From NCBI RefSeq assembly GCF_023634655.1, contig NZ_JAMKMS010000002.1, forward strand, positions 1 through 64,000: a stretch of 64,000 nt of DNA, written 5' to 3'. The stretch comes from Vibrio methylphosphonaticus. Its GTDB lineage: Bacteria > Pseudomonadota > Gammaproteobacteria > Enterobacterales > Vibrionaceae. Shown here one piece after another: positions 54,838 through 64,000 of the stretch. Numbering within the stretch: position 1 is the stretch's first letter; every line of letters begins with the position of its first letter. Under the pieces are notes generated by a model. The model made no database searches. It saw nothing but the letters and a program-made list of their open reading frames with translations, and was not told the origin of the DNA. A program made the translations under genes and the position numbers.

Positions 54838-55587
54838 TTATCTTAGTGTTTTCATTTGGCTTTGTGAGAAGAAGCTATCTTCAATAGCAAAATCAAATTG
54901 CGCAGCATGGGTAATCATCTCTGTCTTATGGCCTGGCTTATCCGCTGGTACCATTTCCATACGCGTCGCCACCATTCGATTCCCTAACGTCTTAACGTCA
55001 AAACTCTGCATCGTGCTGACTTTTTCATCAAAATCATCATAAAATTCAGCTTTACGCTGTAAATAAGACGTTTTTGAGATCCAGAGCCTTACTTTACTCC
55101 AGACAACAGGTGCATCAGGCTTAGCAACCGCATCAATCACCCACGTATCCACACCGTCGAACGTTTCTTCACCCACTAGGTCATGGGTATAGTCCACCAC
55201 AATTGACGACTGGTTGATGAGGTCGTCATTGGTAAAATCCGACCCCATCCAAGATTGCCCCAACATCGAAGGAGCAATCTTAATGACTCGCTCGATATTT
55301 GGAATCCAGTTCCACATTTCGCGATCACGCTTTAGTGAGGCTGACCCCTTATCCTTAGCAGGTGCCGTCACTAACACTAATGACAACGTTTGGTTTTTTG
55401 TCCAACTCTTCATGCTCATACTACGAGTCCACTCTGGACGAATGATCCTCATCGTCAGCTCTGAGTAACTGGCGTCACCACGCATGGATTGATCAGATTG
55501 CTCAATTATTTCAGTCGGGGTTTGAGCCAATAGCGCAGTACTGGGTAAGTACAAAGCCAAAAATAGAATATGAGCCATCAATCTCAT
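54838..55587 (-). CDS. LolA-like periplasmic protein (outer-membrane lipoprotein-sorting family)
   Basis: Protein of 249 aa with signal peptide (MRLMAHILFLALYLPSTALLA). The mature part SELTMRIIRPEWTRSMSMKSWTKNQTLSLVLVTAPAKDKGSASLKRDREMWNWIPNIERVIKIAPSMLGQSWMGSDF is the COG2834 lipoprotein-sorting type, a LolA-like half-barrel that carries lipid chains. It is the first gene of the operon. The start is the ATG after gaggtaagtgtcg. It is likely a shuttle for a lipid or lipoprotein moved by the two permeases; the cargo is unknown. Confidence 0.85.
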   Translation of the reverse strand: MRLMAHILFLALYLPSTALLAQTPTEIIEQSDQSMRGDASYSELTMRIIRPEWTRSMSMKSWTKNQTLSLVLVTAPAKDKGSASLKRDREMWNWIPNIERVIKIAPSMLGQSWMGSDFTNDDLINQSSIVVDYTHDLVGEETFDGVDTWVIDAVAKPDAPVVWSKVRLWISKTSYLQRKAEFYDDFDEKVSTMQSFDVKTLGNRMVATRMEMVPADKPGHKTEMITHAAQFDFAIEDSFFSQSQMKTLR

Positions 55588-55899
55588 CGACACTTACCTC
55601 TGTATAGTTGTCAAAATAGTCGTCGCATCAACATTACGTAAACTATAACAATTTCAGATGGTCATAGCTGTGATCGTAGCCACTACCTCTTTGTAATAAC
55701 ACCAAATATTATCTTGCCTTGATTTTGCAATGACAACTGCACCACATGAGTGCGCACGTTTTACACGTCGATTTAAAATGGTGCAAAGCATGAAAAAAAA
55801 CATGAATATCAACCAACATTCAAGTACTTACTTATTGGCTTGATTCTTGTAAGGTTAACCCTGTATTCAATCACTCGTGCACCAAACAGGAGAGTCAAC
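55588..55899. other. divergent intergenic region between LolA-like gene and glgC
   Basis: 312 bases, no gene. Contains promoters for both directions. For glgC a weak TTGATT-N18-TATTCA (55841-55870) is the best match seen. No repeats or riboswitch recognised. Confidence 0.35.
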
Positions 55900-57117
55900 A
55901 TGCAAGATATTCTCACGATCGTACTCGCAGGGGGTATGGGGTCTCGCCTTAGTCCCCTTACCGATGACCGCGCAAAACCAGCAGTGCCATTCGGCGGAAA
56001 ATATCGAATTATTGATTTCACCCTGACCAATTGTCTCCATTCAGGACTAAGACAGATATTGGTACTGACTCAATATAAGTCACACTCTCTTCATAAACAC
56101 ATTCGAGATGGTTGGTCGATATTCAATCCTGAGCTGAAAGAATTCATTACTGTCGTACCTCCGCAAATGCGTAAAGGCGGTAAATGGTATGAAGGGACTG
56201 CTGATGCGATCTATCACAACATGTGGTTACTCTCGCGCAGCGAAGCTGAACATGTCGTGGTGCTATCTGGTGATCATATCTACCGCATGGATTATGCAGC
56301 GATGATTGACGCTCATAAAAAAACAGGCGCAGAGTTGACCATCGCTTGTATGGATGTACCACGAGACGAAGCTTCCGCTTTTGGGGTGATCGAGACCAAT
56401 GACAAACAACAAGTGGTTAATTTTAAAGAAAAACCGACTGATCCCGCCTCAATGGTTAATGACCCATCAAAGTCTCTAGTCTCAATGGGGATTTATGTTT
56501 TTACCATGAAAGCTCTGCAAGATGCACTCAACCAAGATGCTGAAATAGAGTCCTCTAGTCACGATTTTGGTCATGACCTGATACCTAAGCTGATTGATAG
56601 TTCAGGAGTCTTCGCCTACCACTTTGGTGAAGAAACCGGTCGAGTGGCCAAGGACTGCTATTGGCGAGATGTTGGTACAATCGACTCGTTTTATGAAGCA
56701 AACATGGATCTACTTGAGCCTGTTCCCCCCATGAATCTGTACCAAAATGATTGGGGAATTCGAACATATGAGCCACAACTCCCTCCTGCTCGAACCGTCT
56801 CTTCCGCGACGGGAAACGAAGGTATTTTCATTAATTCGATTATTTCAAACGGGGTGGTGAATTCAGGTGGGTCAGTACACCGTTCAGTTTTGTCGTCAAA
56901 CGTTAGAATTAATGATGGTGCTACCGTTGCCGATAGTATTTTGTTTGATGGTGTCACCGTTGGTGAGCAGTGCCAACTTCAAGGCTGTATAATTGACAAG
57001 CATGTTCAGATCCCAGATGGCACTGTCATTGGATTAAACCCTGCGGAAGATCAGGCCAGGTTTACTATTTCAGATAAAGGCATTGTGGTCGTTTCAGAAG
57101 GGTATCAATTTAGCTAA
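55900..57117 (+). CDS. glgC: glucose-1-phosphate adenylyltransferase
   Basis: Makes ADP-glucose for glycogen. 405 aa, near the E. coli enzyme in size. Nucleotide-binding start LTIVLAGGMGSRLSPLTDDRAKPAVPFGGKYRIIDFTLTNCLHSGL, later KGTADAIYHN-type stretch (EGTADAIYHNMWLL), SGDHIYRMDY, and a C-terminal left-handed beta-helix (GVVNSGGSVHRSVLSSNVRINDGATVADSIL). The start at 55900 has caggag 9 bases upstream; an earlier in-frame ATG at 55840 lies in the promoter. No other glg gene is adjacent. The stop (AGC-TAA) begins an 8-bp tandem repeat. Confidence 0.95.
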   Translation: MQDILTIVLAGGMGSRLSPLTDDRAKPAVPFGGKYRIIDFTLTNCLHSGLRQILVLTQYKSHSLHKHIRDGWSIFNPELKEFITVVPPQMRKGGKWYEGTADAIYHNMWLLSRSEAEHVVVLSGDHIYRMDYAAMIDAHKKTGAELTIACMDVPRDEASAFGVIETNDKQQVVNFKEKPTDPASMVNDPSKSLVSMGIYVFTMKALQDALNQDAEIESSSHDFGHDLIPKLIDSSGVFAYHFGEETGRVAKDCYWRDVGTIDSFYEANMDLLEPVPPMNLYQNDWGIRTYEPQLPPARTVSSATGNEGIFINSIISNGVVNSGGSVHRSVLSSNVRINDGATVADSILFDGVTVGEQCQLQGCIIDKHVQIPDGTVIGLNPAEDQARFTISDKGIVVVSEGYQFS

Positions 57118-57163
57118 CTAGCTGGCTATTTAGCTATTTAGCTATTTAGCTATTTAGCTAGCA
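57110..57163. repeat. 8-bp tandem repeat spanning the glgC stop codon
   Basis: Units of TAGCTATT (four clear copies, 57125-57156) framed by variants TAGCTAAC and TAGCTGGC at the stop codon and TAGCTAGC at the end. Confidence 0.85.
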
Positions 57164-57226
57164 GCAAGTAAAGCCATAGCAATTTAACAAGTACAATTTA
57201 CACATCAAAAAAGATTGCCTAATGCA

Positions 57227-57262
57227 AAGCCCGCCAGACTAGTATGGTCAGGCGGGCTTATT
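57227..57262. terminator. bidirectional terminator between glgC and the chitinase
   Basis: AAGCCCGCC / GGCGGGCTT stem with a 15-base loop, A-rich on the left and TTATT on the right; serves two converging genes. Confidence 0.75.
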
Positions 57263-57335
57263 CGTTCTCGCTTTTTACATGATGTAACGATTCAGTGAAT
57301 GACTCGCACTCATCACGCCGTGCACAGTTCGATTA

Positions 57336-59765
57336 TTACAACGTACACACTTCTTCCCAGCTACCATCACTACCTGGTATAGAATTGGTCCACCATTTTG
57401 CTTTATACACCACTCCATTGTGACTCATCTGGTCTCCACCGCTGGCATGACTTGGGTTGCCTTGCCAATCGGTTTGCGGGAAGTTAGGGTAAGCGTTAAC
57501 GCCCGTTGAACTGCACGTACCCGGCGTTCCACCATTATCACCGCCGTTATTACCACCACCTGTCGTCAAATCACCGACCGGTAAATCTGGTTGTTCGAAT
57601 GCGAAAGCATAGTCCACGCCATTTACATTGACCGTGTAATTCGCCGGTCCTGAAATCGGCAAGTAATACACCATGTCTAATTCGTAAGTGGCTCCGGCTG
57701 GTAAGTTTTTCCAATTTGGCAACGTAAAGGCTACGCGATGCATTGGACCATCTAATCCGCCAATGTTATTGGCGCGTGTATGCCCAGAAGCAATAACCTT
57801 CAAGCCACCACCCGATTGATCTTTGGCATTATCTGGAGCAGAAACTGGGATGTCGAACTGAAACTCTGTCCCACCTGGAATATCACTGCCAGTATTATTG
57901 GTAAAGGTGATTTTGGGGTTGATAGGGTAGTTTTGGTCCCCGACTTTAAAGCCACCAATCGCGACTGAGATATCCACCGCTTCGGTTGGAATTGCCCCTG
58001 TTGCAACGGTATTTCCGTATGGAGTAGCACTTAAGAATTTATCGTACATGGCTTTGGTCATGCTATTACCCATGTGATATTCGCCGTTACCCGTTGCGCA
58101 GGCTTGCTCACTCAAGTCAATCGCACCACGATTGCCATTGGCGTCAAAAGTGTAGCAATTGTAGTCCCCTGCCAGTTCCCAAAACATGATGCCGCCGATC
58201 TCTTTATCGATAACGTAGTTAGCTTTTGCATTAATTGAATCAACATCTTCTGTTGAGAGGAAGACATTTTTATCGGCGTTCCATAACCATGGCGCAACAG
58301 CGACACTGTCATAATGGCGAGTATACTTTCCAAATAAACCATCGGCAGGGTCATTAACAGGATCAAGCCCATAAGCTGCGGCATAGGAGCCCATAATGCC
58401 TTTTTCTAAGTTCTTTGCATGCCACATTGGGTTTGAGCCTGCGCCCATTTCTTCACCGTTAGCATCTTTGTCATGCCACATATTATCGATGCCTAAGGCA
58501 CCATAGCCACAATTGTTCTTTTCACCTTCACCGGTACCCGCTGCACATTCTGCTTGATTGGGTAAGGGCGCTCGACCCCACAGCCCATTTGTTCCACCCG
58601 TTACATTTTGCCATCCACGCGTATAGTACGGCACACCAATATTAATCCGCCCGGCAGGCATTGAGCCACGGAAATAATGATAAGCCCAGTCAGTGTTAAG
58701 GTAGCCAATCCCCCCATACGCTGCGGTTCCATAGACATTCCATTGTGCCAATTCAGAGTCATTTCCCGTATCATACAAGGCTGCATTATGACCGACGTGA
58801 TCATTCCACGCGCCATGCAAGTCGTAAGACATGATGTTGACGTAATCCAAATACTTGGTTACCGACATCGTTTCCATTCCTCTGAGCAAGTAGCCAGAAG
58901 ATGGCGCCGCAATCGTCAACATATAATGGATACCATCTTGCGCACTGGCTGCATCCAATTTTTCACGTAGTACTTTCATCAAAACATGATAAGAATTCAT
59001 TAGGTAGGCGCGTCTTGATTCCGAAAAGGCGACATCGTCCGGATTGCCAGCTCCAGCCATCGACGTTGGATATTCATAATCAATGTCTAGCCCATCAAAC
59101 TGGTAGGTACGCATCATTTCTACCGCGGAAGTGGCAAACGTTTCGATACCCTGTTGGTTAATCGAACCATCTGCGTTAGTCGTCATCGTATAGAAACCAC
59201 CATCAGCAACTCGGCTACCGTCAGTAGCAAAGTGACCACCGGTCTCCGCCCAGCCACCAATGGAAATAAGGGTTTTTACGCCATGCTTCTTCTTCGCGGT
59301 TGCTAACGCACCAAAGTGACCTTTAAAGCCTAACGTTGGATCAACGTCTACCTCGGGCCACTCTTTATTTACTGCCACATTATTAGGATCATTCACATCA
59401 CCCACATTCACTTTACCGTCGGAGCCAATGCTAACAAATGCGTAGTTAATATGAGTCAATTGCTCCCAAGGAATATCATTCACTAAATAGGATGATTGAG
59501 GATCATCACCTGAGCGCCAGCTAGTAAAATAACCGATCACACGTCTAGGGTGATCCGCACCCATAATTTCGCGCCCTTCAGTATCATAAGCCGTACAATA
59601 TGGCACATCGATGTCCGTCGTTTTGTAAAGCCCGTCTGGGCGACATTCTGAGTGAACAACCGGTACCGAATTCGCTTGAATGTGGAAAGAAGTAGAGCAG
59701 ATAGCCGCTAAAATGCTGACTTTGCCCCACTTTCTAGTACGTTGAAGACTATTAGTGAATTCCAT
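57336..59765 (-). CDS. modular GH18 chitinase
   Basis: Secreted endochitinase of 809 aa. A signal region (to about 32, HIQANS) precedes a short N-terminal segment, then the GH18 barrel from about 72 ([37 protein letters not shown]) with the catalytic [10 protein letters not shown] (DxxDxDxE) near 222-231 and a long insert. A ChiC-type domain follows (about 595-735, [36 protein letters not shown]), then a Gly/Asn linker and a C-terminal chitin-binding CBM5/12 (about 760-809, [21 protein letters not shown]). Typical of Vibrio chitin use. The ATG follows ggaga. Confidence 0.93.
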   Translation of the reverse strand: MEFTNSLQRTRKWGKVSILAAICSTSFHIQANSVPVVHSECRPDGLYKTTDIDVPYCTAYDTEGREIMGADHPRRVIGYFTSWRSGDDPQSSYLVNDIPWEQLTHINYAFVSIGSDGKVNVGDVNDPNNVAVNKEWPEVDVDPTLGFKGHFGALATAKKKHGVKTLISIGGWAETGGHFATDGSRVADGGFYTMTTNADGSINQQGIETFATSAVEMMRTYQFDGLDIDYEYPTSMAGAGNPDDVAFSESRRAYLMNSYHVLMKVLREKLDAASAQDGIHYMLTIAAPSSGYLLRGMETMSVTKYLDYVNIMSYDLHGAWNDHVGHNAALYDTGNDSELAQWNVYGTAAYGGIGYLNTDWAYHYFRGSMPAGRINIGVPYYTRGWQNVTGGTNGLWGRAPLPNQAECAAGTGEGEKNNCGYGALGIDNMWHDKDANGEEMGAGSNPMWHAKNLEKGIMGSYAAAYGLDPVNDPADGLFGKYTRHYDSVAVAPWLWNADKNVFLSTEDVDSINAKANYVIDKEIGGIMFWELAGDYNCYTFDANGNRGAIDLSEQACATGNGEYHMGNSMTKAMYDKFLSATPYGNTVATGAIPTEAVDISVAIGGFKVGDQNYPINPKITFTNNTGSDIPGGTEFQFDIPVSAPDNAKDQSGGGLKVIASGHTRANNIGGLDGPMHRVAFTLPNWKNLPAGATYELDMVYYLPISGPANYTVNVNGVDYAFAFEQPDLPVGDLTTGGGNNGGDNGGTPGTCSSTGVNAYPNFPQTDWQGNPSHASGGDQMSHNGVVYKAKWWTNSIPGSDGSWEEVCTL

Positions 59766-60142
59766 TTATATTTTCTCCATAAGTAGTTGGTCATGCTGAT
59801 GTTATTGGCAGTTTGCTAACAAAAAACAGGAAACAACCTGGTAACATGCCCTTTACATCACAACATCACTTTAGCTCTAGAGAAAATAAAGTGTCTCTTT
59901 TTTAACCTTACTGATATTTTTATTGACTAAATAACAAGAATGACTCGCAATAAAATGCCACTTCAATGCAATTAGACATCACTTATTTTGCATCGAGAAC
60001 GTATTACTTCTAGCGCACAATGTGCTGCTTTTCTTCTTTATCTACCTTTTATCTCGACACTCCATATTGAGACCGCGTCAGAATAAATCGCAGCATTCTT
60101 AATCGTTAGCCCTTAAACCACAGTAACTCACGTAATAAAATC
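59766..60142. other. chitinase upstream region
   Basis: About 375 bases, no gene. The chitinase promoter lies here but no clear -10/-35 or chitin-regulator site was recognised. Confidence 0.4.
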
Positions 60143-60188
60143 AAAAAAGACCTTCTGCCTTCACTCTCCGAGGAAGGCACAAGGCCTT
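60143..60188 (-). terminator. ATP synthase operon terminator
   Basis: Minus strand: 16-position stem (AAGGCCTTGTGCCTTC side paired with GAAGGCAGAAGGTCTT, two mismatches), 10-base loop, followed by T-run. It lies 71 bases after the atpC stop. Confidence 0.85.
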
Positions 60189-60259
60189 TATTCTTCTCAG
60201 CTACCATTAGTGCTATAGCTTAACGGCCGCCACGGCGAAATAGCAGTAGTCGTTACCAA

Positions 60260-60703
60260 TTAACGACGTCGCTGCTGCATCGTCAGTTCAACCGCTCTTA
60301 GCTGAGCTATTGCTTTTGCTAATTCAAGTTGGGCTTGCGCAAAATTAATATCATCCGTGTACTTATTGATATTCTCTTCTGCAGCTCGCCTTGCGGTCTC
60401 TGCCCTCGCCTTATCGATTTCTTTACCATGTAGAGCTGTATCTGCAAGGACCGTCACCACATCGGGCTGAACCTCAATCAATCCACCTGACACGTATAAA
60501 ATCGTCTCTGATTCTTTAATGTCCCCCAATATCCTAGCCACTCCGGGTTTGATCTTGCTGATGAGCGGCGAGTGTCCCGGACGGATACCTAACTCACCAT
60601 CTTCACCCGTCACAGCAATAGCATGAGCGGGGCCTGAATATAACGTGCCTTCAGCGCTCACGACATTAAGCTGGAAGGTTCGTTGCGAAACTCCAATTGC
60701 CAT
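60260..60703 (-). CDS. atpC: F1 ATP synthase epsilon subunit
   Basis: Protein of 147 aa with the beta-sandwich start TFQLNVVSAEGTLYSGPAHAIAVTGEDGELGIRPGHSPLISKIKPGVARI and a C-terminal helical hairpin (ELAKAIAQLRAVELTMQQRRR) that inhibits or couples rotation. Ribosome site gaggt 8 bases upstream of the ATG. Last of the operon, 12 bases after atpD. Confidence 0.95.
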   Translation of the reverse strand: MAIGVSQRTFQLNVVSAEGTLYSGPAHAIAVTGEDGELGIRPGHSPLISKIKPGVARILGDIKESETILYVSGGLIEVQPDVVTVLADTALHGKEIDKARAETARRAAEENINKYTDDINFAQAQLELAKAIAQLRAVELTMQQRRR

Positions 60704-60715
60704 CGTGCTACCTCA

Positions 60716-62976
<2,261 letters not shown>

Positions 62977-63002
62977 TGCTGACTCCTACTTCGTTGATGG
63001 AA

Positions 63003-64000
63003 TTACGATTGCAGCGACGAGAATTCTTCAAGAACATGTCGAAGTTGAGTCTCGATGTCCTTGTTGTAATCACCACTACGATCTATCTCTTCAATAAGTT
63101 TCGGTGCCGTTTGTTTAGCGAAGGCAATCAGCCCTTCTTCAAACTCTGCAACCTTCTTAATGGTTACGTCTTCTAGGTAGCCCTGCTCTGCAGCAAAAAT
63201 AACCAATGATTGCTCAGCAACGGACATAGGTGCGTATTGCTTTTGTTTCATCAGCTCAGTGACTTTTTCACCATGATTAAGCTGCTTGCGTGTTGTTTCA
63301 TCAAGATCTGATGAGAATTGCGCAAACGCAGCTAACTCTCGGTATTGAGCCAATGCAGTACGAATACCACCAGATAGCTTCTTAATGATCTTGGTTTGCG
63401 CAGCACCACCGACTCGAGATACCGAGATACCTGGGTCAACCGCAGGTCGTAACCCTGAGTTAAACAACTGAGTTTGCAAGAATATTTGACCATCTGTAAT
63501 TGAAATTACATTGGTAGGAACAAACGCAGACACATCCCCTGCTTGGGTTTCAATAATAGGTAATGCAGTCAGTGAACCGGTTTTGCCTTTGACTTCACCA
63601 TTAGTAAAGTGCTCGACATAGCTTTGATTGACTCGCGCTGCTCGTTCTAATAGACGTGAGTGAAGGTAGAACACATCGCCAGGGAAAGCTTCTCGACCCG
63701 GTGGGCGCTTTAGCAGCAATGATATCTGACGGTACGCCACCGCTTGTTTAGAAAGATCATCATAGATAATCAATGCGTCTTCACCACGGTCACGAAAATA
63801 CTCGCCCATCGTGCACCCAGAGTAAGGGGAAAGGTATTGCAGCGCGGCCGACTCCGACGCCGACGCGACAACCACAATGGTGTTTTCTAGCGCGTTATGC
63901 TCTTCCAGTTTACGAACCACGTTAGAGATGGTGGAGGCTTTTTGCCCAATCGCTACATAGATACATTTCACGCCTGTCGAGCGTTGGTTGATGATGGCAT
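63003..64000 (-). CDS. atpA: F1 ATP synthase alpha subunit (cut by the window edge)
   Basis: The frame stays open to base 64000, so the start and the first third or so are outside. What is here begins [34 protein letters not shown], continues with [47 protein letters not shown] and [23 protein letters not shown], and ends FSSLQS; 332 codons plus stop. The Walker A lies beyond the edge. An internal ATG near 63971 is not the start. Because the usual atp operon of vibrios lies near the chromosome I origin, this may be the second F1Fo operon found in some Vibrio and Photobacterium. Confidence 0.93.
   Translation of the reverse strand, partial: AIINQRSTGVKCIYVAIGQKASTISNVVRKLEEHNALENTIVVVASASESAALQYLSPYSGCTMGEYFRDRGEDALIIYDDLSKQAVAYRQISLLLKRPPGREAFPGDVFYLHSRLLERAARVNQSYVEHFTNGEVKGKTGSLTALPIIETQAGDVSAFVPTNVISITDGQIFLQTQLFNSGLRPAVDPGISVSRVGGAAQTKIIKKLSGGIRTALAQYRELAAFAQFSSDLDETTRKQLNHGEKVTELMKQKQYAPMSVAEQSLVIFAAEQGYLEDVTIKKVAEFEEGLIAFAKQTAPKLIEEIDRSGDYNKDIETQLRHVLEEFSSLQS

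Overview
The window looks like a piece of a Vibrio chromosome, most likely the second chromosome of a marine Vibrio or close relative. That is inferred from gene families: a DeaD-type helicase with an RG-rich tail, a solitary acetate kinase, RNase II, a ShyB-type Zur-linked endopeptidase, tandem porins, a GH18 chitinase and a probable second F1Fo ATP synthase. No tRNA, rRNA or CRISPR array was recognised.

Layout. (1) 107-9954, minus strand: a guanidine-assimilation operon (ABC importer, two DUF1989 carboxyguanidine deiminase subunits, biotin-dependent carboxylase, allophanate hydrolase) headed by a recognisable guanidine-I (ykkC) riboswitch, so the 'urea carboxylase' is better read as a guanidine carboxylase. 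(2) 10523-16595: a roughly 6.07 kb mobile element inserted in the 3' end of ackA. A 15-bp direct repeat marks both ends. The displaced original ackA tail lies at 10487-10540 and the element supplies a replacement tail. It carries a large serine integrase, a small serine recombinase with a res-like repeat array, a YagK/YfjJ (inovirus Gp2-like) protein with an HxH motif, two small unknown genes and a frameshifted membrane-protein gene. (3) 16545-22398: ackA, deaD, rnb. (4) 22451-30371: a GH94 phosphorylase resembling cellobionate phosphorylase, a LacI regulator with a perfect operator, and a GtsABC-type sugar ABC importer with its ATPase. (5) 30843-32760: a nitrobindin-like secreted protein and the GTPase YlqF/RbgA. 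(6) 32891-35881: a predicted Zur-controlled zinc operon (shyB-zevA-zevB). (7) 36184-43620: a YdhF-like aldo/keto reductase, two paralogous porins, an orphan protein, and a LysR/EamA divergent pair. (8) 43712-47126: proXWV osmoprotectant importer. (9) 47517-50089: a small membrane protein, an MFS transporter and type 1 isopentenyl-diphosphate isomerase. (10) 50241-55587: a five-gene envelope module (LolA-like periplasmic protein, two FtsX-type permeases, LolD-type ATPase, outer-membrane barrel) plus a 31-codon ORF inside it. (11) 55900-59765: glgC and a modular chitinase. (12) 60260-64000: F1 subunits epsilon, beta, gamma and a truncated alpha.

The most notable signals are the ackA-tail-replacing element, the riboswitch-defined guanidine operon, the trans-envelope LolA/FtsX/barrel module, and three genes whose AGC-TAA ends have each grown into a short tandem repeat. 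Functional calls are by motif recognition only; no database search was run.
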